From Kineothrix sp. MSJ-39 (lineage in GTDB: Bacteria > Bacillota > Clostridia > Lachnospirales > Lachnospiraceae): 44,405 bases of DNA. Position 1 is the first letter of the stretch. Every line of letters begins with the position of its first letter. The stretch covers positions 1 to 44,405 of the forward strand of contig NZ_JAHLPN010000024.1 in assembly GCF_018917935.1 (NCBI RefSeq), in the 5' to 3' direction. The notes under the pieces are model-generated. The model ran no database searches. It worked only from the letters and a program-made list of their open reading frames with translations, and was not told the DNA's origin. Below are positions 16,859 through 24,499 of the stretch, piece by piece. The translations under genes were made by a program, and so were the position numbers.

Positions 16859-17575
16859 TTACCATTCCAGATCCTGTGCGGAAATCTTATTTGTGTTGAT
16901 CTCATTATGCCGTACCATACCGTCACGCAGCTTGATCACATGATCCGCCATGTTTTTGATCGCTTCGTTATGCGTTACCATAATGACCGTATTACCGTAT
17001 TTTTGATTGACATCCTCGATCAGCTTCAAGATTTCTTTTGATGTATTGTAGTCAAGTGCTCCGGTCGGTTCATCACAAAGCAGGATATCCGGATTCTTTA
17101 CGATCGCACGCCCGATGGAAACACGCTGCTGTTGTCCGCCGGAAAGCTGGTTTGGCAGCTTATAACGATGCTCATAAAGTCCCAGCGTATGTAACAGATC
17201 ATCAATATCCAGCGGGCTGTCGGAAAGATAAGCACCCACTTCTATATTTTCCTTTACATTCAGGTTTGCGATCAAATTATAAAGCTGGAACACATAGCCC
17301 AGATGTTTTCTGCGATACATCGTCAGTTTTTTCTCACCCATGTCCTCCAGCTTATCTCCGCCTATGCTTATGTATCCGGAATCTGCATTATCAATGCCTC
17401 CCAGAATATTTAACAAAGTAGACTTTCCGGAACCGGACGGTCCTAACAGGACACAGAACTCTCCCTTCGCAACAGAGAAGCTCATCCCTCGTAAAACTTC
17501 CTGTCTTGTTTCTCCGCTTCCAAATCCCTTTTTCAGGTCTACAATCTCTAAAAATTTCTTCTCTTCTATTGCCAT
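16859..17575 (-). CDS. ABC transporter ATP-binding protein, MacB/LolD type
   Basis: Cytoplasmic ATPase of 238 aa, partner of the downstream permease. Walker [10 protein letters not shown] near 45, Q-loop YVFQLYNLI, signature [16 protein letters not shown], Walker [14 protein letters not shown]-switch VTHNEA. The YQFFNL-like Q-loop region and DEPTGALD are typical of the MacB/BceA/LolD class. GGAG lies four bases before the ATG. The promoter is upstream at 17644-17671, with a possible operator at 17619-17632 in the leader. No dedicated regulator gene or accessory membrane-fusion protein is adjacent. Confidence 0.95.
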   Translation of the reverse strand: MAIEEKKFLEIVDLKKGFGSGETRQEVLRGMSFSVAKGEFCVLLGPSGSGKSTLLNILGGIDNADSGYISIGGDKLEDMGEKKLTMYRRKHLGYVFQLYNLIANLNVKENIEVGAYLSDSPLDIDDLLHTLGLYEHRYKLPNQLSGGQQQRVSIGRAIVKNPDILLCDEPTGALDYNTSKEILKLIEDVNQKYGNTVIMVTHNEAIKNMADHVIKLRDGMVRHNEINTNKISAQDLEW

Positions 17576-17618
17576 ACTCTCCTCATTTCTACAGGGCAGA
17601 ATGATCCGCCTCCTGTGG

Positions 17619-17632
17619 TTAGTTATATCTAA
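17619..17632. promoter_or_regulatory. Possible repressor operator in ABC operon leader
   Basis: TTAGTTATATCTAA, a 14-base near-palindrome (12 of 14 symmetric), lies just downstream of the presumed transcription start of the ABC operon, where a bound repressor would block transcription. Confidence 0.4.
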
Positions 17633-17643
17633 TTGTCAGGATC

Positions 17644-17671
17644 AGTATAGCATAATTGTTTTTCATTACAA
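17644..17671 (-). promoter_or_regulatory. Promoter of the MacB-type ABC operon
   Basis: Minus strand: TTGTAA (17666-17671), 16-base spacer, extended -10 TGCTATACT (hexamer 17644-17649), about 70 bases before the ATPase start. Confidence 0.6.
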
Positions 17672-17672
17672 G

Positions 17673-17721
17673 AAAGAAGGCGCTTGCTGATATTTTTTAT
17701 CAGTAAGTGCCTTCTTATCAT
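17673..17721 (-). terminator. Terminator after the sodium-coupled transporter gene
   Basis: Long stem: AAGAAGGCGCTTGCTGATA pairs with TATCAGTAAGTGCCTTCTTA (one G-T type mismatch) around a T-rich loop. It is about 50 bases after the stop and also abuts the promoter of the next minus-strand operon. Confidence 0.75.
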
Positions 17722-17771
17722 ACTATTCTTTTCCGAGTATCTTTTGCATATTAAACGTTTTTAGATTGTAA

Positions 17772-19106
17772 TTATTTCCAGTGAAATGTAAACATACCAT
17801 AAATATATATAAATACGATCACAAGCGGTACCACATACTGAAAGACCGGACGCATCCATTTCTTTACTTTCAGACCCTTTCCTTCATTTGCTTCCATAAG
17901 AAACCTGTCCCAGCCCCAGCCAATCTTATAGCAGCAGAATATTGCCAGCATCAAAGAACCCAGCGGCAATACATTGTTTGATACGATGAAGTCCCAGAAA
18001 TCAAGCCATGCGGTTCCTTTTGCAAACGGCTGGAAATGAAATACACTGTAGCCGAGTGCTGTCGTCAGGGCTGCAAGAAAAATTGCAGTTCCGCAGGCAA
18101 TGCAGCCCTTCGGTCTGGACCAGCCGGTATATTCTCTTACCATTGCAAGCAGATTTTCACAAACGCCAAGTACGGTTGATAATGCCGCAAACACCATGAA
18201 CAGGAAAAACAGCGTGCCCCACCAGCGACCGCCTGCCATATTGTTAAATACAGTCGCCATCGTATCAAACAAAAGGCTTGGGCCTGCTTGTACTTCCAGT
18301 CCGTAAGTAAAACATGCCGGGAAAATAATGATTCCCGCTATGACCGCCACAAGTGTATCCAGCACGATAATATGAACCGATTCCCCCATCAGAGATCTGT
18401 CTTTATCAATATAACTGCCAAAGATCGCCATGCCACCCATTCCGACTGACAATGTGAAAAATGCTTGGTTCATGGCACCCACAATAACGGAGCCGTTGAT
18501 CTTGGAAAAATCAGGGATCATATAAAAGGATAAACCCTGCCCTGCTCCTTTTAAGGTCATGCTGTGCACCGCCAGCACAAGCATCAGCACAATAAGTGCG
18601 GACATCATGTATTTGGTGATCCGTTCCAGCCCCTTTTGCAGATGAAAACTTAAGATCACAAAGGCAATCAGTACTGTCATAAACAGATAAAATACATTGA
18701 GCGCCGGATTTTGTATCATCTGTTCAAACCCAAAGTTCTGATTCTGCCCTGTCAGAAACTTTATAAAATAATACAGCATCCAGCCGGAAACAACCGTATA
18801 AAATGCCATGATGGAAAAATTACCGATCAGGCATATGATACCGAGTATGTTCCATTTTTTCTTGCCGGACAACTTTCCATACATATAAAGCGGGCTTGTC
18901 TGCGCCGCTCTTCCGACCGAAAGCTCCATGACCATAGCCGGCAGTCCCAGCACCAGCAGACAAATGATATACAGCAGCATGAAACTGCCGCCGCCGTTCT
19001 GTCCGCACATCCACGGAAACTTCCATACATTACCGCATCCGATCGCACATCCTGCGGAGAGCATGATAAACCCCAGTCTGCTCCCCAGTCTTTCTCTGTT
19101 TTCCAT
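17772..19106 (-). CDS. Neurotransmitter:sodium symporter family transporter
   Basis: Sodium-coupled amino-acid transporter of the SNF/NSS (LeuT) fold, 444 aa, probably 11 helices as in the shorter bacterial members. The opening RLGFIMLSAGCAIGCGNVWKFPW and NGGGSF form the unwound helix-1 sodium/substrate site. Helix 6/7 and 8 motifs follow (QAFFTLSVGMGGMAIFGSY, FFLFMVFAALSTVLGVCENL). The substrate is probably an amino acid; the exact one cannot be told. An ATG at 19106 with GAAGG upstream is preferred over an in-frame TTG at 19121 that overlaps that site. Divergent from a LysR regulator, which is the likely controller. Confidence 0.93.
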   Translation of the reverse strand: MENRERLGSRLGFIMLSAGCAIGCGNVWKFPWMCGQNGGGSFMLLYIICLLVLGLPAMVMELSVGRAAQTSPLYMYGKLSGKKKWNILGIICLIGNFSIMAFYTVVSGWMLYYFIKFLTGQNQNFGFEQMIQNPALNVFYLFMTVLIAFVILSFHLQKGLERITKYMMSALIVLMLVLAVHSMTLKGAGQGLSFYMIPDFSKINGSVIVGAMNQAFFTLSVGMGGMAIFGSYIDKDRSLMGESVHIIVLDTLVAVIAGIIIFPACFTYGLEVQAGPSLLFDTMATVFNNMAGGRWWGTLFFLFMVFAALSTVLGVCENLLAMVREYTGWSRPKGCIACGTAIFLAALTTALGYSVFHFQPFAKGTAWLDFWDFIVSNNVLPLGSLMLAIFCCYKIGWGWDRFLMEANEGKGLKVKKWMRPVFQYVVPLVIVFIYIYGMFTFHWK

Positions 19107-19189
19107 AAAATACCTTCCCAATCTTACTATTCTTTTGCTGCTGTGATCTGTCTTTCCAAACCATAGCTTGTTTTTCCGTACTGTTTATT

Positions 19190-19224
19190 ATACAATTTGT
19201 ATTATCATTTGTATAACAAATGAT
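19190..19224. promoter_or_regulatory. LysR-type operator region between lysR and transporter
   Basis: Two adjacent palindromes in the divergent intergenic space. One is ATACAA-T-TTGTAT (19190-19202). The other is a 21-base perfect palindrome with nine-base arms ATCATTTGT / ACAAATGAT and centre ATA (19204-19224). The second contains an ATTTGT-N3-ACAAAT core fitting the LysR-box dyad idea. A TATAAT for the transporter gene overlaps the first palindrome. Confidence 0.7.
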
Positions 19225-19276
19225 TTTTATAGCTTCTATCGAATTTATCGATACACAAGCAGAAAGGGGTCTTCCT

Positions 19277-20161
19277 ATGGATATGAAAAATTTAGAGACC
19301 TTTGTCATGGTCAACGAATTGAAAAGCTTTACGCAGGCTGCACAGCGGCTCGGCTTTACCCAGTCCACCGTTTCTTTTCAGATCAAGCAGCTCGAAAATG
19401 AACTGGGCATTCCGCTGTTTGAACGGATCAGCCATACAGTCACCCTGACAAATGAAGGACAGAAGCTGCTTCCGCTTGCACATCAGATCCTGCGGCTTTG
19501 GGCAGAAGCCGGTCATATTGCAGGCAATACCGCGCCTGCGGGCATTGTCAGGATCGCGATCGCAGAATCGCTTTCCAGCTGGCAGTTCCACAGCCACTTC
19601 AAGGATTTTCACAACCGCTATCCGGGCATCCGCTTAAAGCTGATCGCCGCAAGCACGGATGATATGTTCCAGATGCTGGGACAGAATCAGGTTGACATTG
19701 TCTATACACTGGATCGTCGTATTTACAGCCATCATTACAGGACAGCACTGGAAGCACCTGTCAACATCCATTTTGTCACCAGCCCCCACCATCCGCTCGC
19801 CAAAGCAAAAAAAGTGGACATCGAGAATCTACTCGACTATCCACTGCTTCTGACCGAAAAAAATATGAGTTATCGCGCGATACTGGACGAAATCCTTGCT
19901 GCCAGAGGGCTCGAAACAACCCCTGCCATGGAAACAGGCGATACCCAGCTGATCTGCAGCCTGCTCCGTCAGGATATCGGCATTTCCTATCTTCCAGAAT
20001 TTGTCGTGCAGGAAGATCTTGCAAACGGGCGGCTGATCAGTCTGCCAGTCAGCGACATGCCTGCACCGGGCATCTGGCGTCAACTTCTGTATCACCGCAA
20101 TAAATGGATCTCTCCTGAGCTCACCTGTGTGATCGAATATCTGAAAGAGCAGCAGGCATAG
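19277..20161 (+). CDS. LysR family transcriptional regulator
   Basis: DNA-binding regulator of 294 aa. The N-terminal winged HTH is classic (MKNLETFVMVNELKSFTQAAQRLGFTQSTVSFQIKQLENELGIPLFER). The rest is a two-lobe periplasmic-binding-like effector domain (GIVRIAIAESLSSW, DIVYTLDRR, the DIGISYLPEFVV loop). The start at 19277 lies after AAAGGGG; an upstream in-frame ATG falls inside the operator. Being divergent from the sodium symporter gene, it probably controls that gene in response to the transported amino acid or a product. The final codons form one arm of its own terminator. Confidence 0.94.
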   Translation: MDMKNLETFVMVNELKSFTQAAQRLGFTQSTVSFQIKQLENELGIPLFERISHTVTLTNEGQKLLPLAHQILRLWAEAGHIAGNTAPAGIVRIAIAESLSSWQFHSHFKDFHNRYPGIRLKLIAASTDDMFQMLGQNQVDIVYTLDRRIYSHHYRTALEAPVNIHFVTSPHHPLAKAKKVDIENLLDYPLLLTEKNMSYRAILDEILAARGLETTPAMETGDTQLICSLLRQDIGISYLPEFVVQEDLANGRLISLPVSDMPAPGIWRQLLYHRNKWISPELTCVIEYLKEQQA

Positions 20162-20177
20162 CCCACTGCTCTTTTTA
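20144..20177 (+). terminator. Terminator overlapping the end of lysR
   Basis: AAAGAGCAG (20144-20152) pairs with CTGCTCTTT (20166-20174), followed by T residues. The left arm is inside the lysR coding end. Confidence 0.75.
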
Positions 20178-20185
20178 AAACGCTG

Positions 20186-21253
20186 TTATTTTCTGTTTGC
20201 CTGCTTATATTGATACATCATATCGTCTGCCTTCTTCATCGTATCTGCAATCTTATCCGTTTGTGGATCATAGAGTGCATAACCATAAGAAACCGTCGGC
20301 AGATTTTTTTCCTTTTTCCGTTTCTGTTCCAGGGCTGTGTAAAAATCTTTATTCAGCTTTTCTGCCTGTTCCGGCGAACGGTACAGTACCACACAAAACT
20401 CATCCCCGCCGTAGCGGAAACACATTCCGTAATTGCCATATACTTTATGCATACATTTTGCCACCGTCTGCAGGCAGAAATCTCCGAATGCATGTCCATA
20501 GGTATCATTGATCTGTTTAAATTTATCTACATCAAAAAACAGGACTACAGCCTTACGTGAAATGTTCTGCAGCGTGTACTCATAACTGAAACGGTTCAGA
20601 AGCTCTGTCAGTCCGTCTATCTGCAACAGCATATCTCCATGAAACTTATAGAGCATGATCGCACTCATTGCAATCGCAAGCCAATCGATCCGGACACTGC
20701 TGTCTATCGTCTGCATCACAATGCAGGCGGCTGCAAAAACCACTACACCCAATATGGAAAGCCCGTAATTTCCCTGAAAATTCTTGGATATTGCCATACC
20801 ACGTGCCATGAAATAGACAAATCCCAATACATAAGAGATCAGATAAATCACATAAAACCGGCCATGATGATAGATATTATTGGCATCCACATAAAATACC
20901 CATCCTGTAAAGGCAGATATCACTTCGAAGACCACATTCAGGCATAAGCAGTAGAAAAACGGTTTCTCCCATTTGGAATCACCAAAACTCTTTCCACATG
21001 CCAGACCGATAAACGGTGAAAAAGAAAGCTCGATCACTTTTACCAGTTTGTGTAACGGGATCTGCGATACTTCCTGTCCGTTTAACATTACACCGCACCA
21101 TTCGCATAACACACCTAAGATGATCAGTCCGAACAAAATAGCTGATGTCTGTTTTTGTTTTGCCTTCAGTCCAATATTAAAATTAATTGATACAAGCATG
21201 ATCAGCATACAGACCACTATCATTGCAGTCGTTGCTGTATAATACATCTCCAT
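20186..21253 (-). CDS. Membrane diguanylate cyclase (GGDEF)
   Basis: Protein of 355 aa that would make cyclic di-GMP from two GTP. Six or seven hydrophobic segments fill residues 1-205 (a 7TM-type sensor module). A GGDEF domain follows: DGLTELLNRFSYE, FFDVDKFKQINDTYGHAFGD, then RYGGDEFCVVL with an intact active site. The RxxD inhibitory site normally five residues before GGDEF is absent (GNYGMCF instead), so product feedback is probably lost. No EAL domain. It has its own promoter at 21312-21340, downstream of the NarL-type two-component operon, and converges on lysR. Confidence 0.93.
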   Translation of the reverse strand: MEMYYTATTAMIVVCMLIMLVSINFNIGLKAKQKQTSAILFGLIILGVLCEWCGVMLNGQEVSQIPLHKLVKVIELSFSPFIGLACGKSFGDSKWEKPFFYCLCLNVVFEVISAFTGWVFYVDANNIYHHGRFYVIYLISYVLGFVYFMARGMAISKNFQGNYGLSILGVVVFAAACIVMQTIDSSVRIDWLAIAMSAIMLYKFHGDMLLQIDGLTELLNRFSYEYTLQNISRKAVVLFFDVDKFKQINDTYGHAFGDFCLQTVAKCMHKVYGNYGMCFRYGGDEFCVVLYRSPEQAEKLNKDFYTALEQKRKKEKNLPTVSYGYALYDPQTDKIADTMKKADDMMYQYKQANRK

Positions 21254-21311
21254 TTGTACTTTTTCTCCTCATTTTGCAAAGCATTTCGCCCTGTTCCCTG
21301 TCTCGAAGGAT

Positions 21312-21340
21312 AGTATAGCACCTGTAAGCCATTCAGGCAA
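21312..21340 (-). promoter_or_regulatory. Promoter of the diguanylate cyclase gene
   Basis: Minus strand: TTGCCT (21335-21340), 17-base spacer, TATACT (21312-21317), about 58 bases before the start codon. Confidence 0.6.
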
Positions 21341-21351
21341 TTGAATCCGGA

Positions 21352-21582
21352 TCAGATTTCTCTTTTTGATTTATCTCCTGCCATTTTCTTCAAATAGCTG
21401 TTCTTCAATTCATTCTCCTCCAGCAGCCGTTTATTTTCATCCTTTAAATACTGCATGTACTCCCGGGCAAGTCTGACACCGCCGCGCACCGCCAGATCCT
21501 CATGCTGCTCCATTTCAGAAAGCCAGCTGTTTAACGACTTTTCCCGGATATCATTGTAAGAATTATCTTTTGGATAAAACAT
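21352..21582 (-). CDS. Small coiled-coil protein in two-component operon
   Basis: Protein of 76 aa, not recognised. No membrane helix. The second half is a strongly helical, charged stretch (EYMQYLKDENKRLLEENELKN) likely to form a coiled coil. GAGG stands about six bases before the ATG. It follows the response regulator by 36 bases with no terminator, so it is probably the third gene of that operon. It might dimerise or bind the kinase or regulator, but nothing in the sequence proves this. Confidence 0.65.
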   Translation of the reverse strand: MFYPKDNSYNDIREKSLNSWLSEMEQHEDLAVRGGVRLAREYMQYLKDENKRLLEENELKNSYLKKMAGDKSKREI

Positions 21583-21618
21583 AGTATTCCTCTTTTCTTT
21601 TATCGTCTTTGTGGGATG

Positions 21619-22242
21619 TTAACATATTTTCGTAAAATAAAATACAACAAGCTGTGTACGATCGCGCAGGGACAGTTTTTCCAGGATCGCACTGATATAA
21701 TTTCTGACTGTCCCTTCGGACAAAAAGAGGCTCTGCGCAATCTCCCGGTTGGATTTCCCCATCGCCACCTGCTCAATGATCTCCTGTTCCTTTTCCCCGA
21801 TGTCATAGTCTGCATAAGAAAATGCATGCTTTGCCGTTGTAAGTGCGGGAATCTTGGATACCACCTCACCGCCAAATACACTCTGTCCGCCGTAAACCGC
21901 TTTCAGTGCCGGAATGATCGCTTCAAAATCCTGCTTTAGTATATAGCCTTTGACGCCGATCCCAAGTGCTTTTACAATATATTCTTCATCCGAAAAAGTG
22001 GTAAGCAGCAGGATCTTCGCCGCCTTATCCATGGCAAGTATTTCTTCCGACGCTGCCAGTCCGCTCATTTCCTGCATCTGGATATCCATCAGGACAACGT
22101 CCGGCTTTTCTTGTTGATACAGCGCGACAGCATCCGCTCCGTCATGTCCGCTGCCCACTACTTCTATTTCTTCATCTGACCCGAGGATTGTCGTAAGCGA
22201 CATCTCCACAAGCTGATCATCATCAATTACGATTACCCGCAT
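21619..22242 (-). CDS. NarL/LuxR-family response regulator
   Basis: Regulator of 207 aa. The receiver has acidic residues DDD at 7-9, D53 as phospho-acceptor (VLMDIQMQEMSG), the switch Thr in LLTTFSD, and K in YILKQD. The C-terminal LuxR HTH is clear (EKEQEIIEQVAMGKSNREIAQSLFLSEGTVRNYISAILEKL). Its start overlaps the stop of the kinase gene by 10 bases, so the pair is translationally coupled. The palindrome at 23410-23427, between this operon and the divergent ABC exporter, is the probable binding site. Confidence 0.95.
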   Translation of the reverse strand: MRVIVIDDDQLVEMSLTTILGSDEEIEVVGSGHDGADAVALYQQEKPDVVLMDIQMQEMSGLAASEEILAMDKAAKILLLTTFSDEEYIVKALGIGVKGYILKQDFEAIIPALKAVYGGQSVFGGEVVSKIPALTTAKHAFSYADYDIGEKEQEIIEQVAMGKSNREIAQSLFLSEGTVRNYISAILEKLSLRDRTQLVVFYFTKIC

Positions 22243-23315
22243 TCTTTCATTTCCTTTCTGATCGATACCATAATGGCAAATCCTGCTTCTGTTCTGAAAT
22301 GGATATTGCCGCCAAGTGCCTCCACTCTCTGCCGCATATTGGTAAGCCCGATGCCAGGCTGTTTATTTTTGCTGATCTTCGTTCCGTTATCTTCTATCAG
22401 AAGCTGGTAAAATCCCGGATGCTCCCGCAGCATGACTGATACCTTTGTCGCATCGGAATGCTTTATAATGTTAGCCATGGCTTCCTTCACAATAGCGATC
22501 ATGGCATACTTCACATTTCTCGGGATCTGCGGTGACATATCGTACACAAGCTGCAGTTCATAATTCTGACGCATCTGGGAAGTTGCCTCCACAACAGCCT
22601 GTTTCAGATCTACCGATTCATCGTGCAGATCATGCACACTTTCCCGGATGTTGTTCATGGCTTCATTTAAGGATGTATTCACACTGGAAAGCTGTGCATA
22701 AAGTGTTTCTTCTTTTTTATGCACCATCATGAGAGCTCCAAGCTGCAGGATGCAGCGTGACAGCATATGTCCGACATTATCATGGATCTCCCGTGCGATC
22801 CTGTTCCGCTCGGACAGCGTCGCAACCCTGATTTCATAATCCTGCTTTTCCAGCAGTTCTTTGTTGCGCTGCTTCATTTTTGTCTGTTCTTCCACACTGC
22901 TGTCCCGTAGTTTCAAAAAGGCAGCATGCTCCTGTACCTGCTGCCTCGTTCTGACCGCCAGAAGAACTGCCAGCATAACGGTCACGAACCACAACAGGAT
23001 CTGCCACGGTTCCTGAAATAAAGAAATTCTGTATAAAACCAATGCGCCGGAAAGACAGCCCCACCATTTCTTTCTATAGATAAACTCATAAATATGTACC
23101 GGCAGAAAAAAGATCAGTCCCGGTGCAAAGAAACACGCCAGCACATAAACCGCTGCAATCCCATAAAAGACAACATCTTTTTCCAGATAAATGATCAGTT
23201 CCATTGAAATGAGTGCTGCCAGAAATGTGATCACCGGTTCATAGGTCAGATTACGGTTCAGCAGAAAAAGAAGTCCCATCATCAGTATCACATGTTTATC
23301 TATCGCTTTTTGCAT
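22233..23315 (-). CDS. Sensor histidine kinase, HisKA_3 (DesK/LiaS class)
   Basis: Protein of 360 aa with about five short hydrophobic segments in residues 1-130 and almost no extracytoplasmic loop. A coiled coil follows (RTRQQVQEHAAFLK to EQTKMKQRNKELLEKQDYEIRV), then the HisKA_3 dimerisation box ERNRIAREIHDNVGHMLSRCILQL with the phospho-His. An ATPase domain follows (VKEAMANIIKHSDATKVSV, IEDNGTKISKNKQPGIGLTNMRQRVEALGG). The membrane-embedded sensor suggests detection of lipid state or membrane-active compounds. Divergent from the ABC-2 exporter operon, the common arrangement for drug- or peptide-responsive pairs. Confidence 0.94.
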   Translation of the reverse strand: MQKAIDKHVILMMGLLFLLNRNLTYEPVITFLAALISMELIIYLEKDVVFYGIAAVYVLACFFAPGLIFFLPVHIYEFIYRKKWWGCLSGALVLYRISLFQEPWQILLWFVTVMLAVLLAVRTRQQVQEHAAFLKLRDSSVEEQTKMKQRNKELLEKQDYEIRVATLSERNRIAREIHDNVGHMLSRCILQLGALMMVHKKEETLYAQLSSVNTSLNEAMNNIRESVHDLHDESVDLKQAVVEATSQMRQNYELQLVYDMSPQIPRNVKYAMIAIVKEAMANIIKHSDATKVSVMLREHPGFYQLLIEDNGTKISKNKQPGIGLTNMRQRVEALGGNIHFRTEAGFAIMVSIRKEMKECG

Positions 23316-23389
23316 CCGATGTTCTCCTCCTTTTCGTGATTTCCGTAAATGTTCCCCGTCAGATTCATCCTATCACAGATCGCGCAAAT

Positions 23390-23418
23390 AGTATAATGAA
23401 AGAATGAAAATATGACAA
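23390..23418 (-). promoter_or_regulatory. Promoter of the NarL-type two-component operon
   Basis: Minus strand: TTGTCA (23413-23418), 17-base spacer, TATACT (23390-23395). The -35 lies inside the palindrome at 23410-23427, so binding there would compete with RNA polymerase or contact it directly. Confidence 0.7.
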
Positions 23419-23427
23419 ATGTCATAT
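23410..23427. promoter_or_regulatory. Operator shared by two-component and ABC operons
   Basis: ATATGACA-AA-TGTCATAT, perfect eight-base arms. It overlaps the -35 of the kinase promoter and is centred about 60 bases upstream of the expected start of the divergent ABC transcript (TATACT at 23471-23476). It suits binding by a NarL-type dimer. Confidence 0.75.
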
Positions 23428-23470
23428 CAGGTCTTAACATTTATTACTACAAATCAGGCAGAAAACCTTC

Positions 23471-23476
23471 TATACT
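23471..23476 (+). promoter_or_regulatory. -10 box of the ABC-2 exporter operon
   Basis: TATACT about 54 bases before the ATPase ATG. The corresponding -35 (TACAAA) is weak, consistent with activation from the upstream palindrome. Confidence 0.5.
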
Positions 23477-23529
23477 TTTCTCATGCAGGATAATCTGCGC
23501 AACAATATCATACAATCTGGAGGTTATTT

Positions 23530-24471
23530 ATGGCAAACACAGCAGTTAAAATAGAAAATCTGGTCAAACGATACGGTGAAGTCATCGCCGTAGATCATTT
23601 GAACCTGACCATCCGCGAAGGCGAGATCTTCGGTCTTCTCGGCCCGAATGGTTGCGGAAAAACAACTACGATCAACTGTCTGCTTTCTCTTCTTTCTTAT
23701 GACAAAGGAGACATTGAAATTTTCGGCGAGGAGATCACACCAACCAATTATAAACTCAAGTCTCAAATTGGTGTTGTCATGCAGAATGTTGCGGTTTTCG
23801 ATGAACTGACCGTTTCCGAGAACATCGATTATTTCTGTGGCCTTTATATCCGTGATAAGGCACTTAGAAAACAATATGTAGAAGAAGCGATTTCTTTTGT
23901 AGGGCTGGAACATTTCAGAAAGTTTTATCCGAAAAAGCTGTCCGGCGGTCTGCTCCGCCGTCTGAATATTGCCTGTGGGATCGCACACAAGCCAAAACTG
24001 ATCATTTTAGATGAACCGACCGTTGCGGTCGATCCGCAAAGCCGTAATAAGATTCTGGAAGGGATCGTCGAACTGAACAAACGCGGGGCAACGATCCTGT
24101 ATACCTCCCACTATATGGACGAGGTAGAACAGGTCTGTTCCCGCATTGCCATCATCGATCAGGGCAAGAACCTGGCACTTGGCACAACCGAAGAACTGAA
24201 AAAACTGATCAAGAAAAGTGAGATCATCACGATCGATATCCTCACTCTGACAGAAGAAGATCTTTCCGCCATCCGGCACCTGCCGCATGTGTATGAGGTC
24301 AGCTTTGATCAGCATAAGCTAACGGTTCTCTGCAGCGGCGGTCAGCACAATCTCATTCATGTGCTTGATTATCTGCAACAGAAAAACTACTCCTTTGGCT
24401 ATGTCCATTCCGAGCTTCCTTCTTTAAATGATGTCTTTCTGGAAATTACCGGCAAAGAGCTGCGCGATTAA
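23530..24471 (+). CDS. ABC-2 exporter ATP-binding protein
   Basis: Cytoplasmic ATPase of 313 aa. Walker A GPNGCGKTT near 38, Q-loop VVMQNVAVFDELTV, signature LSGGLLRRLNIACGI, Walker B LIILDEPTVAVDPQSR, H-switch YTSHYMDEVEQ. The C-terminal 80 residues are the usual extension of the DrrA/CcmA-like class. The signature has LL where many have MK or QQ. GGAGG precedes the ATG. First of three genes with two ABC-2 permeases; presumably induced by the divergent two-component system to export a drug, peptide or lipid. Confidence 0.95.
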   Translation: MANTAVKIENLVKRYGEVIAVDHLNLTIREGEIFGLLGPNGCGKTTTINCLLSLLSYDKGDIEIFGEEITPTNYKLKSQIGVVMQNVAVFDELTVSENIDYFCGLYIRDKALRKQYVEEAISFVGLEHFRKFYPKKLSGGLLRRLNIACGIAHKPKLIILDEPTVAVDPQSRNKILEGIVELNKRGATILYTSHYMDEVEQVCSRIAIIDQGKNLALGTTEELKKLIKKSEIITIDILTLTEEDLSAIRHLPHVYEVSFDQHKLTVLCSGGQHNLIHVLDYLQQKNYSFGYVHSELPSLNDVFLEITGKELRD

Positions 24472-24499
24472 ACGATAGGATTCAGAAAGGAGTACAGTC

